Positions 1 through 9,161 of a stretch of DNA of 39,690 nucleotides are shown piece after piece (within the stretch, counting starts at the first letter, position 1; each line of letters opens with the position of its first letter). Source of the DNA: Cellulomonas cellasea. GTDB lineage: Bacteria; Actinomycetota; Actinomycetes; Actinomycetales; Cellulomonadaceae. A program made the translations under genes and the position numbers. The notes under the pieces are model-generated. The model saw only the letters and a list, made by a program, of their open reading frames with translations, was not told where the DNA came from and ran no database searches. Location of the stretch: assembly GCF_030372105.1 (NCBI RefSeq), contig NZ_JAUDBQ010000024.1, positions 1 through 39,690 on the forward strand, read 5' to 3'.

Positions 1-393
1 GGCGGGGGCCGGAGCGGTGCGGGCGACTCGCGCACGCCGCGCGGAGCCCTGGCCGCTGACGCCGTAGCCGACCAGCACGGCCTCGCGGGCCTCGCCGTCG
101 GCCTCCACGGCCGCCGGAGCCGGGGTGGGAGCCGGCGCGGCGCCGTGCGGGTCGGTGTCCACCTCGATGATCGGGGTGCCGACGTCCACGGTCGTGCCGG
201 GGTCGACGAGGATCCGGGTGACGACGCCGGTGAACGGGCTCGGCAGGTCGACCAGCGACTTCGCCGTCTCGATCTCGACGATGGTCTGGTTGACCTCGAC
301 GGTGTCGCCGACGGCGACGTGCCACGCGACGATCTCGGCCTCGGTCAGGCCCTCGCCCGCGTCGGGCAGGTTGAACTGCTGGTAGATCGGCAC
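1..393 (-). CDS. bkdC: 2-oxo-acid dehydrogenase E2 (dihydrolipoyl acyltransferase), N-terminal part
   Basis: The E2 core subunit of a branched-chain 2-oxo-acid (or pyruvate) dehydrogenase complex carries the acyl group on a lipoyl-lysine swinging arm. Only the first 131 residues lie in the window; the gene runs off the left edge. The visible part is a classic lipoyl domain: residues 9-15 read LPDAGEG and the lipoylated lysine is K45 in the motif IETAKS. It is followed by a Pro/Ala-rich linker typical of E2 proteins. The GTG start is supported by a GGAG ribosome site just upstream. It is the third gene of a minus-strand operon, 24 bases after the E1beta stop. The peripheral-subunit-binding and catalytic domains are outside the window, so substrate class cannot be settled from this piece. 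Confidence 0.93.
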   Translation of the reverse strand, partial: MPIYQQFNLPDAGEGLTEAEIVAWHVAVGDTVEVNQTIVEIETAKSLVDLPSPFTGVVTRILVDPGTTVDVGTPIIEVDTDPHGAAPAPTPAPAAVEADGEAREAVLVGYGVSGQGSARRARVARTAPAPA

Positions 394-417
394 CGTGGTC
401 TCCTCACACGCCGGGGA

Positions 418-1431
418 TCAGAACGTCAGGGTGCGGTCGACGGCGTCGAGCACACGGTCCAGGCCAGGCAGGTAGTCCTCTTCGATCTTCGAGACGGGGT
501 ACGGGGTGTGGAACCCGCCGACTCGCAGCACCGGGGCCTCGAGCTGGTAGAAGCACTCCTCGGTGACCCGCGCGGCGACCTCGGCGCCCGTCCCGTAGAC
601 CGTCGGGGCCTCGTGGACCACGACGCAGCGGCCCGTGCGGCGCACCGAGGCGACCACCGTCTCGACGTCCAGCGGGGAGAGCGTCCGCAGGTCCACGACC
701 TCGATGCTCGTGCCCTCGGCCGCTGCCGCGTCGGCGGCCTTGAGCGCGGTGGCGACGGTGGGGCCGTACGCCACGACGGTCACGTCCGTGCCGGACCGCA
801 GCACCTGGGCGCGGTCCAGGCCGGTGGCGGCCTCGGCGTGCGGCGCGGCGACGGGGCCCAGGTCCACGTCGCCCTTGTCCCAGTACCGGCCCTTCGGCTC
901 GAAGAACAGCACCGGGTCGGGCGACGCGATGGCCTGCTGGATCATCGCGTAGGCGTCGGCGGGGTTCGACGGGCTCACCACCCGAAGGCCCGGGGTGTGC
1001 GCGAACAGCGCCTCGGGCGACTCGCTGTGGTGCTCGATGGCGCCGATGCCGCCGCCGTAGGGCACGCGGATGACGACGGGCAGCGTCAGCCGCCCGCGCG
1101 AGCGGTAGTGCATCTTCGCGAGCTGCGTCGTGATCTGGTCGAACGCCGGGAAGATGAAGCCGTCGAACTGGATCTCGCACACCGGGCGGTAGCCGCGCAG
1201 GGCCAGGCCGATGGCCGTGCCGAGGATGCCCGACTCGGCGAGCGGCGTGTCGACGACGCGCTCCCCGCCGAAGTCCTTGTGCAGGCCGTCGGTGACGCGG
1301 AACACCCCGCCCAGGGCGCCGATGTCCTCGCCCATGAGGAGCACCTTCGGGTCCTGCTCCAGCGAGCGGCGCAGCCCCAGGTTGATCGCCTTGCCGAGAG
1401 TCAGGCGCTGGACGCCGCTCATGTCGCTCAT
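418..1431 (-). CDS. bkdB: 2-oxo-acid dehydrogenase E1 component, beta subunit
   Basis: The 337-residue E1beta subunit pairs with the upstream E1alpha to decarboxylate 2-oxo acids with thiamine diphosphate and reductively acylate E2. The N-terminal transketolase-like pyrimidine-binding half shows LLMGEDIGALGGVFRVTDGL and the conserved DTPLAESGILGTAIGLALRG. The C-terminal half has the family ending HTPYPVSKIEEDYLPGLDRV. Length is normal for the family. The ATG overlaps the E1alpha stop as ATGA, so translation is coupled; a second ATG three codons later is also possible. In actinobacteria this separate alpha/beta form is often labelled PdhB, but its closest described relatives (such as mycobacterial BkdB) act on branched-chain oxo acids. 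Substrate is an inference. Confidence 0.95.
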   Translation of the reverse strand: MSDMSGVQRLTLGKAINLGLRRSLEQDPKVLLMGEDIGALGGVFRVTDGLHKDFGGERVVDTPLAESGILGTAIGLALRGYRPVCEIQFDGFIFPAFDQITTQLAKMHYRSRGRLTLPVVIRVPYGGGIGAIEHHSESPEALFAHTPGLRVVSPSNPADAYAMIQQAIASPDPVLFFEPKGRYWDKGDVDLGPVAAPHAEAATGLDRAQVLRSGTDVTVVAYGPTVATALKAADAAAAEGTSIEVVDLRTLSPLDVETVVASVRRTGRCVVVHEAPTVYGTGAEVAARVTEECFYQLEAPVLRVGGFHTPYPVSKIEEDYLPGLDRVLDAVDRTLTF

Positions 1432-2579
1432 CGGGCGGCTCCCGTCGTGTCAGCGGCGCCCGTCGCGGGCAGGAACGAGCCCTCGTAGGCCTCGAACCAG
1501 ACCCGCTCCGTCTCGACCATCGCGTTCGGTGTGGCGTAGACGTGCTCGAACATCGAGGCGCTGTCGGGGGCCTCCCAGCCGCGCACCGTGGTGCGGAGCC
1601 GCTCGCCGAGCCGTGCGGCCTCGGCGTCGAGGTCGGCGGTGAACTCGGCGGGGAGCTCGCCGATCGCCTCCAGATGGAGCCGCAGGCGGTCGATCGGGTC
1701 GCGGCGGGCCCAGTAGTCCTCCTCGGCGGCGGACCGGTAGCGCGTGGGGTCGTCCGACGTGGTGTGCGCGCCCATCCGGTAGGTGAACGCCTCGATGAAC
1801 GTCGGGCCTCCCCCGCTGCGCGCCCGTTCGAGCGCCTCGGCGGTCACGGCGTAGCAGGCGAGCACGTCGTTGCCGTCGACGCGCACGCTGGGTATGCCGA
1901 AGCCGGGCGCGCGGTCGGCGATCGGCACGCGGGACTGGCGGGTGGTGGGCTCGGAGATCGCCCACTGGTTGTTCTGGCAGAAGAACACCATCGGCGCGTT
2001 GTTCACCGCGGCGAAGACGAGCGCCTCACTGACGTCGCCCTGGGAGGTGGCGCCGTCGCCGAAGTACGTGACCACTGCGGTGTCTCGGTCGGGGTCGCCG
2101 GTGCCGACGGCGCCGTCGCGCTGCACGCCCATCGCGTAGCCGGTGGCGTGCAGGGTGTGCGAGCCGATGACCAGCGTGTACAGGTGGAAGTTGTGGGCCT
2201 CGGTGTCCCAGCCGCCGTGGTCGATGCCGCGGAACAGGCGCAGCAAGTCGGCGAGGTCCAGCCCGCGGGTGTGGGCCACACCGTGCTCGCGGTAGGACGG
2301 GAAGACGTAGTCCTGCGAGCGCAGCGCCCGACCCGAGCCGATCTGCGCGGCCTCCTGGCCGAGGCTCTGGGCCCACAGCCCGAGCTCGCCCTGGCGCTGG
2401 AGCGCGGTGGCCTCGGTGTCGAACCGGCGCACGATGACCATGTCCCGGTAGAGGCCGCGCAGCGCCTCGGCGTCGAGGTGCGCGATGCGGCCGGAGTAGT
2501 CGGAGTGCTCGACCCGCTGCCCCGCGGGGGTGAGCAACTGGACGAGTCCATCGTCGGTGAGTGGGCCAGAGGTGCTCAC
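1428..2579 (-). CDS. bkdA: 2-oxo-acid dehydrogenase E1 component, alpha subunit
   Basis: This 383-residue subunit carries the thiamine-diphosphate-binding signature GDGATSQGDVSEALVFAA followed by NN near residues 175-200. It also has the family blocks FPSYREHG and LHATGYAMGVQ and the phosphorylation-loop-like YRMGAHTTSDDPTRYR. It is the first gene of the operon. The GTG start is preceded by GAAGGAG at a 7-base spacing. The long N-terminus (LLTPAGQRVEH) is typical of actinobacterial E1alpha proteins annotated as either PdhA or BkdA. Substrate preference (pyruvate or branched-chain oxo acids) cannot be read from sequence alone. The adjacent palindromic region is its likely control site. Confidence 0.95.
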   Translation of the reverse strand: MSTSGPLTDDGLVQLLTPAGQRVEHSDYSGRIAHLDAEALRGLYRDMVIVRRFDTEATALQRQGELGLWAQSLGQEAAQIGSGRALRSQDYVFPSYREHGVAHTRGLDLADLLRLFRGIDHGGWDTEAHNFHLYTLVIGSHTLHATGYAMGVQRDGAVGTGDPDRDTAVVTYFGDGATSQGDVSEALVFAAVNNAPMVFFCQNNQWAISEPTTRQSRVPIADRAPGFGIPSVRVDGNDVLACYAVTAEALERARSGGGPTFIEAFTYRMGAHTTSDDPTRYRSAAEEDYWARRDPIDRLRLHLEAIGELPAEFTADLDAEAARLGERLRTTVRGWEAPDSASMFEHVYATPNAMVETERVWFEAYEGSFLPATGAADTTGAAR

Positions 2580-2629
2580 GCGCGGTCTCCTTCGCGTGCC
2601 GGCAGCAAGGGTGAGAAACGGTCAGAACG

Positions 2630-2664
2630 AACCTACGTGAGCGTAGGCTACGCAACCGTAGGTT
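2630..2664. promoter_or_regulatory. Concentric double palindrome, probable operator of the bkd operon
   Basis: Two perfect inverted repeats share one centre at base 2647. The outer arms are AACCTACG (2630-2637) and CGTAGGTT (2657-2664). The inner palindrome is GCGTAGGCTACGC (2641-2653). The result is four CGTAGG-type half sites within 35 bases, 51-85 bases upstream of the E1alpha start. This layout suits a dimer-of-dimers repressor, for example of the TetR family, but the protein is not encoded in the window. Confidence 0.7.
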
Positions 2665-2686
2665 GTCCCAGTCACCGGGGACAACC
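2661..2686. promoter_or_regulatory. Second inverted repeat abutting the bkd operator
   Basis: GGTTGTCCC (2661-2669) and GGGACAACC (2678-2686) form a perfect 9-base inverted repeat with an 8-base spacer. Its left arm overlaps the last bases of the CGTAGG palindrome, so both sites could not be filled independently. It could be a second operator or an RNA hairpin in a leader. The distance to the aminotransferase stop (100 bases) also allows a weak terminator role, although no T-tract follows. Confidence 0.5.
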
Positions 2687-2785
2687 CTTGCGACAGCGCT
2701 TTGTCGACATCCCACATGGCCTCGGCCACCATGCGGATCTCGGCACCAGGACCGCGCTCGACAGCGTCAGCGCGCCTGGCGAGCG

Positions 2786-3850
2786 TCAGCGCGCGAAGCC
2801 CTCCGCGACCTCCAGCAGCAGGTCAGTGGCCTCGACCTCGCCGACGCTCACCCGCACCCCATCGCCGGCGAACGGCCGCACCAGCACCCCCGCACGGGCC
2901 GACTCCCCCGCGAACGCCAGCGCCCGATCCCCGAGCGGCAGCCATACGAAGTTGGCCTCGCTCTCCGGGACCTGCCAGCCCTGCGCGCGCAGCCCCGCGA
3001 GCATCCGCGCCCGCTCCTCCACCACGGCCTGCACCCGGGCCATCAGCTCCTCCGAGGCCCGCAGCGACGCCACCGCCGCGAGCTGGGCGAGCTGCGAGAC
3101 CCCGAACGGCGTCGACACCGCCCGGATCCCCGCGGCCAACCGTGGACGTGCCACCGCGAAGCCGACCCGCAGCCCGGCCAGGCCATACGCCTTCGAGAAG
3201 GTGCGCAGCAGCACCACGTTGGGGCGCGCGGCGAAGACCGCCAGGCCGTCCGCGGCCAACGGGTCCCGCACGAACTCCACATACGCCTCGTCGAGCACCA
3301 CGAGCACGTCGCGCGGGACCGCGTCGAGCAGCTCCTCCAACTCGTCGGCGCGCACGGCCGGGCCAGTCGGGTTGTTGGGGGTGCACAACAGGATGACGCG
3401 CGTCCGGTCAGTCACAGCCGCCGCCATCGCGGGCAGGTCCAGGCGGCCATCGGCGGTGAGCGGCACCTGCACCGCCCTCGCTCCGGCGATGCCCACGGCG
3501 ATCGGGTACGCCTCGAAGGACCTCCAGGGGAACACCACCTCGTCGCCCGCGTCGCACACCGCCGCGAGCACGTGGCCGAGCACCGCCACCGAGCCGTTGC
3601 CGGTGACCACCCCGGCGGGGTTCACGCCCAGGTGGGCCGCGATCGCCTCGGTGAGCTCGGTCGCGTACATGTCCGGGTACCGGTTGACGTCCATCGCGCC
3701 GTCGGCGATGGCGGCCACCACCGACCCCAGTGGCGGGAACGGGTTCTCGTTGGAGGACAGCTTGAACGCCGCCGCTCCGACGAGTGCGCGGGCGCCCGGG
3801 ACGTAGGGCGGCAGTGCGGCGACAGCGGGGCGGAGCTGAACCTGGGTCAC
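2786..3850 (-). CDS. pat: Pat/HisC-type aminotransferase (aromatic amino acid or histidinol-phosphate)
   Basis: A 354-residue class I/II PLP aminotransferase that moves an amino group between an amino acid and a 2-oxo acid in the cytosol. Visible blocks are LSSNENPFPPL, VNRYPDM, DEVVFPWRSFEAYP, the Asn-Pro-Thr block CTPNNPTGP, DEAYVEF, and the PLP-lysine motif LRTFSKAYGLAGLRVGFA. The C-terminal VRPFAGDGVRVSV closely resembles mycobacterial Pat, a phenylalanine/aromatic aminotransferase related to HisC. No his genes are nearby, which favours Pat over HisC. The start GTG at 3850 is preceded by CATGCT six bases away, as in a leaderless promoter; GTG at 3856 is an alternative. It lies upstream of, and on the same strand as, the bkd operon, so joint amino-acid catabolism is possible. 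Confidence 0.92.
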   Translation of the reverse strand: MTQVQLRPAVAALPPYVPGARALVGAAAFKLSSNENPFPPLGSVVAAIADGAMDVNRYPDMYATELTEAIAAHLGVNPAGVVTGNGSVAVLGHVLAAVCDAGDEVVFPWRSFEAYPIAVGIAGARAVQVPLTADGRLDLPAMAAAVTDRTRVILLCTPNNPTGPAVRADELEELLDAVPRDVLVVLDEAYVEFVRDPLAADGLAVFAARPNVVLLRTFSKAYGLAGLRVGFAVARPRLAAGIRAVSTPFGVSQLAQLAAVASLRASEELMARVQAVVEERARMLAGLRAQGWQVPESEANFVWLPLGDRALAFAGESARAGVLVRPFAGDGVRVSVGEVEATDLLLEVAEGFAR

Positions 3851-3914
3851 GGCCACAGCATGCCACCGCCACGTTCGGCCGCTGCGGCGACGGACCGGAT
3901 GGCAGGATCGGGTC

Positions 3915-4295
3915 ATGAGCTTCGTGCTGCGCGTGATCATCAACGGCATCGCCATCTGGTTCGCGACCCTGATCCTGCCCGGCCTGGTGATCGTCGGCAC
4001 CGACTCGACGTGGCAGGCCATCGGGGTGATCCTGCTGGTCGGCCTGGTGTTCGGCCTCGTCAACGCGATCGTCAAGCCCATCGTCAAACTCATCTCGCTG
4101 CCGCTGTACATCCTCACGCTGGGCCTGTTCACCCTGGTGGTGAACGCCCTGATGCTGATGCTCACGGCCTGGATCACGAACCAGTCCACCTGGGGGCTGC
4201 GCGTCGACAACTTCGGCACCGCGGTGCTGGGCGCGCTGGTGATCTCGATCGTCAGCTTCGTGCTGAGCGTGCTGGCCCCGGGACGCCGCCGCTGA
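3915..4295 (+). CDS. Holin-4 superfamily (YvlD-like) small membrane protein
   Basis: A 126-residue integral membrane protein with four evenly spaced hydrophobic helices (about residues 3-25, 32-50, 58-80 and 100-122), ending in a basic GRRR tail. The segment FGLVNAIVKPIVKLISLPLY is the family hallmark of the phage-holin-4/YvlD group (PF04020). Despite the family name there is no phage context; most members are chromosomal and of unknown function. It is divergent from the aminotransferase. A CAGGAT hexamer ends six bases before the ATG, compatible with a leaderless transcript. Confidence 0.9.
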   Translation: MSFVLRVIINGIAIWFATLILPGLVIVGTDSTWQAIGVILLVGLVFGLVNAIVKPIVKLISLPLYILTLGLFTLVVNALMLMLTAWITNQSTWGLRVDNFGTAVLGALVISIVSFVLSVLAPGRRR

Positions 4296-4317
4296 GCCAC
4301 GGCTCCGGCCCGGCGCC

Positions 4318-5820
4318 TCATCGGGGCGCCGCGGGGTAGACCAGCGGCCCCAGGCGTGGCGGCTGCGGCAGGCCTGCCACTGTGCCGGGCCGCCCGACGA
4401 CGTCCGGGGTGACCGGCTGGGAGCCCTGGTACTGGGTGACCGTGACGGTGGTGCCGTCAGGCCCGTAGATGCCCTGCTGCACCGAGTCGCGCCACCAGCG
4501 CAGTGACGGGTCCTGCGCGCCAGCGGCCTCGACCCGCTCCGAGCTGCGGGCGTAGGCAGTCAGGGCGTGCGACTCGATCACGTCGTAGGAGGCCACCCGA
4601 TCGGCCGGATCGGTGGACGTCCTCAGGTCGACGGACACCGTGAGGCGCTGCGGGGTGTCCGGCGAGGGCAGCCCGTCGAGCGTGGGGACGACGTCCGTGG
4701 AGTGCTCGAGGTGCTTGGTGGCGACTCCTGGCGGCGCCGCCATCCCGGCCACGGGCGATCCGGCGGTCAGCACATGCGTGACGGTGTGGCGGCCGGTGAC
4801 CGCGACGGCGGACGCGACGGCCATCGCCGCCATGCCGCCCTGGCTGTGCCCGGCGAGCAGCACCGGCTCCCCCGGCTCGGCGCCGGCCTGGTCGAGCGCC
4901 TGGAGCACGAGGTCGCTGGCGCCGTCGGGCAGGCCCGCCATCAGGGGCACGTTGGTGGTGGCGCGCATCGGGTTGTCGCCCTCCGGGCCCGAGTCCTGCG
5001 TGCCCGGGATCGCCACCGCCCAGCTCCGCGAGCCGTCGGGCTGGTCGAAGCGCAGCACGCTCACCACCCCGAGGCCCCCGTGGGCGCCACCCGGGTAGGC
5101 GTCGTCGATCAGCCTGAGCAGCCCGGCGTCGTCTCGGGGCCGCTCGGCGCCGTGCAGGGTGCGCGTGCTGCCGAGCACGCGGACGCTCACCTGGCGATGC
5201 CCCAGGATCGCCGCCAACGGCTCGGCCGCGCTGCCCACGGGGTGCGGCGGCGCGAGCCGGATGCCTGGGCGCAGCGCCTGCAGGTGGCTGGTGACGCCGT
5301 GCAGCAGCAGCTCGACGCCGCCGGTGCGCGCCATCGTCGTCGGCTCGGGCCAGCGGCCGGTGCGCGCCTTGACCCAGAGCGCGACGAGCCCCGCCGAGGT
5401 CGCCAGGTGGGCGCCTGCCACCCAGGCCATCGGCCAGCCGAGCGGCCCCTCGCCGACCCAGGACGCGTGCGCCCCGACGAGCCCGCGCACCAGTCGTTCG
5501 ACGGCGCCTTCCGCCTGCTCGTACCCCTCGGCGGCGGCCCGCAGCGACCGGGTGAGCGCGCGGAGCGACTCGGCGGTCTCACCGGGTGAGCCGAGGCCGT
5601 TGAGCAGTGGGGCAAGGGCCGTCCGCGCGGCCCGTCCCGAGCCGAGCGCCTCGTCGCCCTCCCAGGTGGCCTGGGATGCGGCGGCCAGCGCTGCCGCGGC
5701 GTCGTCGAGCCGGGCGGCGGCCGTCTCGAGCGACTGGGCCGCCTGGTGCAGGTCCGCGAGCCGCGCCACGGTGCCGCCGCGCCCGCCGGACACCTCGATC
5801 CCGCCGCCGAGGTCGGTCAC
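4318..5820 (-). CDS. Alpha/beta hydrolase with helical N-terminal (ESX-substrate-like) region
   Basis: A 500-residue protein. The first ~140 residues are Ala-rich helical repeats with a tryptophan turn (SQATWEGDEALG) resembling WXG100/LXG-type domains. The second half is an alpha/beta hydrolase with nucleophile elbow AGHSQGGM (Ser about 326), a probable acid in HSTDVVPTLDG and a late histidine in VIESHAL. No classical signal peptide is present; a hydrophobic stretch near residues 130-150 could insert in the membrane. The GTG start overlaps the stop of the upstream WXG100-like gene (GTGA), so the two are co-translated. The pairing suggests a type VII secretion-related hydrolase, but no ESX machinery gene is in the window. 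The substrate is unknown. Confidence 0.85.
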   Translation of the reverse strand: MTDLGGGIEVSGGRGGTVARLADLHQAAQSLETAAARLDDAAAALAAASQATWEGDEALGSGRAARTALAPLLNGLGSPGETAESLRALTRSLRAAAEGYEQAEGAVERLVRGLVGAHASWVGEGPLGWPMAWVAGAHLATSAGLVALWVKARTGRWPEPTTMARTGGVELLLHGVTSHLQALRPGIRLAPPHPVGSAAEPLAAILGHRQVSVRVLGSTRTLHGAERPRDDAGLLRLIDDAYPGGAHGGLGVVSVLRFDQPDGSRSWAVAIPGTQDSGPEGDNPMRATTNVPLMAGLPDGASDLVLQALDQAGAEPGEPVLLAGHSQGGMAAMAVASAVAVTGRHTVTHVLTAGSPVAGMAAPPGVATKHLEHSTDVVPTLDGLPSPDTPQRLTVSVDLRTSTDPADRVASYDVIESHALTAYARSSERVEAAGAQDPSLRWWRDSVQQGIYGPDGTTVTVTQYQGSQPVTPDVVGRPGTVAGLPQPPRLGPLVYPAAPR

Positions 5821-6122
5821 CACTGCCTGCCGGTGGGCCGGGCGAGCAGCCCGTTCGCGATGTCGGCGCGCAACGCCACGCAGGCCAGCGCAGTGGCGCG
5901 ATCGTGCTGCCGGAGCGCGTCATAGGCCGTGTCGATGTCGCGCGCGGTGCGGGCGACGGCCTGCTGCGCCTCGTCGAGGGCGGCGCGGTACCGGTCGGCG
6001 GTGTCCGACACCCACTCGACCTGCGCCGCCGCGGCGAGTGCCCGGGCAGCCTCGTCGACATGCCCGGCGGCGGCCGCCACCACGGGCGCGATCGTCGCCG
6101 AGCCAGTCATCGCCATCGTCAT
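5817..6122 (-). CDS. WXG100-like small helical protein
   Basis: A 101-residue, Ala-rich, all-helical protein. The motif VEWVSDTADRYRAALDEAQQAV fits the helix-turn-helix hairpin of WXG100/ESAT-6 proteins, with WVS in place of the canonical WxG. The start at 6122 was chosen because TAGCGT sits seven bases upstream, placing the transcription start at the ATG itself. Two further in-frame ATGs follow at residues 3 and 5. It is translationally coupled to the alpha/beta hydrolase and is probably its partner or co-secreted helper. The classification is by pattern only. Confidence 0.75.
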   Translation of the reverse strand: MTMAMTGSATIAPVVAAAAGHVDEAARALAAAAQVEWVSDTADRYRAALDEAQQAVARTARDIDTAYDALRQHDRATALACVALRADIANGLLARPTGRQW

Positions 6123-6129
6123 GTGCCCG

Positions 6130-6135
6130 ACGCTA
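6130..6135 (-). promoter_or_regulatory. Putative -10 box of the WXG100/hydrolase operon
   Basis: TAGCGT on the minus strand matches TAnnnT and ends seven bases before the ATG, so transcription would begin at or next to the start codon. No clear -35 box is visible. Confidence 0.45.
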
Positions 6136-6218
6136 GGCACGCGACGGGGTGGGGTTGCCACCGTTCCCCGTCCCCGGGGAAATCCGCGAAAGCCCTCGGC
6201 CTGGGGGTGCGTCGGCAA

Positions 6219-6224
6219 TACCCT
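6219..6224 (+). promoter_or_regulatory. Putative -10 box of the EamA transporter gene
   Basis: TACCCT matches TAnnnT and ends six bases before the GTG start at 6231, which implies a leaderless mRNA. No ribosome-binding site lies in front of this GTG, which agrees with that reading. Confidence 0.45.
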
Positions 6225-6230
6225 CGCCGA

Positions 6231-7176
6231 GTGCGACGCCGCTCCGCGCCCTGGGGCGCCCTCGCGATACTCACCGGGTCCGTCCTGTTCGCCGTCAACG
6301 GCACCGTCGCCAAAATCGCGATGCAGTCCGGCCTCAGCCCGGAGCGGCTCGTCGAGCTCCGCTGCCTGGGCTCAGCCGTCCTGCTCGTGGCCGTGGCCCT
6401 CATCGTCAACCCGCGGGCTCTGCGGGCCAGCGGCAAAGAGCTCGCCGTGCTGGCGCTGCTCGGCGTCGTCGGGGTCGCCCTGGTGCAGTGGTGCTACCTC
6501 GTGGCCATCTCGCGGCTGCCCGTCGGGCTCGCGCTGCTGCTCGAGTACACCGCCCCGCTGCTCGTCGCGCTGTGGGCCAGGTTCGTGCTGCGCGAGCAGG
6601 TCCGCGCGCGGGTGTGGTGGGCGCTGGCCGCCTGCCTGGCCGGCCTGGCGCTCGTCGCGCAGGTGGGCGACGGCATCACGCTCGACGGCCTGGGCATCGC
6701 CGCCGGGCTGGGCGCCGCCGTCGCGCTGGCCGCCTACTACCTGCTGGGCGAGCGGTTGATGACCCGCCGCGAGCCGCTCACCACACACGCCTGGTCGATG
6801 ACGTTCGCGGCGCTGTTGTGGGTGGTGCTGCAACCGCTGTGGACCTTCCCGCGCGGGGTCCTCACCCAGGACGCCCCGCTCGCCGGGCCGCTGGCCGATG
6901 TGCGGGCGCCGATGTGGCTGCTCGTGCTCGGCATCGTGGTGCTCGGCACGGCCGTGCCCTACCTGCTGTTCCTGGTGGGCATCCGCCGGCTCGGCGCGGC
7001 GCGTGCGGGCCTGCTCGGCATGTCGGAGCCGGTGGCGGCCTCAGCCGTCGCCTGGGTGGTGCTGGGCGAGGCGATGACGGCGGTGCAGCTCATCGGGGCG
7101 GCGGTGGTGCTCGCGGGCATCGGGCTGGCGGAGACGTCCCGCCGACGCTCGGGCGATCCCGTCGACGTCGCCCAGG

Positions 7177-7205
<29 letters not shown>
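6231..7205 (+). CDS. EamA/DMT-superfamily transporter (RhtA-like exporter)
   Basis: A 324-residue polytopic protein with about ten transmembrane helices arranged as two EamA repeats. The first repeat begins with ILTGSVLFAVNGTVAKIAM and the second shows PYLLFLVGIRRLGAARAGLL then EPVAASAVAWVVLGEAM. Members of this family export amino acids or metabolites; the EP motif and overall layout are similar to threonine/homoserine exporters such as RhtA. The substrate cannot be deduced. The GTG start lacks a ribosome site but has a -10 box six bases upstream. Its 3' end overlaps the convergent membrane-protein gene by 29 bases. Confidence 0.92.
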
Positions 7206-7754
<549 letters not shown>

Positions 7755-7758
<4 letters not shown>

Positions 7759-9161
7759 GCGGGCACCCCCGCCCCCGGCCGACGGCGCCCCCGCCGAGCC
7801 AGTCCGGCGAGGGTGACGGCGGGATCGTCACGCCACGACACCACCTCGACGTCGAGGTCGGCCAGGCCCGCGAGCCGGTCCTCGCGGGCCAGCCGCACGA
7901 TGCGCAGCGCGAGCCGCTCCCGATCGTCCAGATGACGCTCACGCACCTCCGGCAGCACATCCACAGCGATCACCCGATGCCCGCCCCGGCGCCACTGGCC
8001 CGCGACCCGTGACGCCTCGTCGTCCAAGAACGTGGAGAACACCACGACCAGCGCGCCCGAGGGGATCTGCGGCGGGCGCAGCCGCTTGGGCGGCTCGCCC
8101 TCCGGCCGCGTCACCGCCAGGGCATGCCGGATGCGGTCGAGCTGACGTCGCCCTCCCCCGGGCGGCAGCGGGCGGCGCCGCGCGCCGAGGTCGTCCAGCC
8201 CCACCCGGTCGCCGACCGCGAGGTAGCGCTGCGCGAGGGACGCCGCCGCATGGCGGCCCAAGTCGAGCGACGTCGGGTCCTGCGCGCGGGGGCCCTCGGC
8301 GCCACGCCACGTGCGGGGGTCGGGGCCGACGTCGTCCCGCGAGTCGACGACCAGCAGCACGACGGCCTCGGCGAGCGCGTGCTCGCGGCGCACGTACAGC
8401 TCGCGCAGGTCCGGGGCGCGCCGGGCCGTGACCCGCCAGTCGATCCGGCGCAGCCGGTCCCCCGGCGCGAACATGTGCACATCCCGCAGGTCCCCGCCCT
8501 CGCCCGGCCGACGCGACGTGTGCGCGCCGGTCAGCCCGCGCAGGCGCGGCGGCAGCGGCAGGTCGCGGAGCGCCGACGGGCTGGGCAGCACCAGCGCGGT
8601 GCGCTGCACCGGGTCCGTGGGCTCGCCGATGCTCGCGGCGCCCGCGCCGATGCCCTGCGCGTCGACGGTGGCGACCTCCTGCGGGCCGGTCCGCACTGTG
8701 CGCACCACCACCGGCAGGCTGCGCGTCCGATCGACCCGCACCAGCAGCTCGGCGGCGTCCCGGCCGGCGCGCCGCACCCCGACGAGCGCGGCCGTCATCC
8801 CGGGCGGGGCGTCCAGCAGCACCCGGGCCCGGACGGCGCCCGTGCGTGCCGCGCGCGGGTCCGAGGCGCCGTCGCCAGATGCCCCCGCACGCGATGCCCC
8901 GTCACCCGCCTGGGCGTCGGGACCCGCGCCGTCGCCGTCCGCCTCGGATCCGTCGCCGTCAGCCCCCGCCGACCAGCCCGTCACCCGCACCGTGAGCTCG
9001 CCCGAGGGCCGCCGCCACAGGTCCCACGCCGCCGCCACCAGGGGCGCCGCGCCGAGCACCGCGACATCGGGCCGGCCCAGCAGGCCACCGGCGATGAGGA
9101 GCGCCGCGCTCGCCACGGCGCCGGCGCCAGCCGCGCGGCTGCGGGTCCACCGCTCGCTCAC
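7755..9161 (-). CDS. DUF58 domain protein (MoxR-associated, VWA-like fold)
   Basis: A 468-residue protein. Two N-terminal membrane helices (about residues 10-55) anchor it. A low-complexity Gly/Asp/Ala-rich stretch follows (about residues 85-115, with repeats such as GDGSEADGDG). The DUF58 signature is GDRLRRIDWRVTARR then LRELYVRREHA near residue 240. The C-terminal part resembles a von Willebrand A fold (AVVLLVVDSRDDVG). DUF58 proteins are partners of MoxR AAA+ ATPases and probably assist assembly or metal insertion of membrane or cell-envelope complexes. The GTG start overlaps the MoxR stop (GTGA). The linker is unusual in length and composition. Confidence 0.92.

Noticed and set aside
2786-4321. 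Aminotransferase frame extended to 511 residues
   Set aside because: The N-terminal extension is antisense to the holin-like gene; the family N-terminus fits the GTG at 3850.
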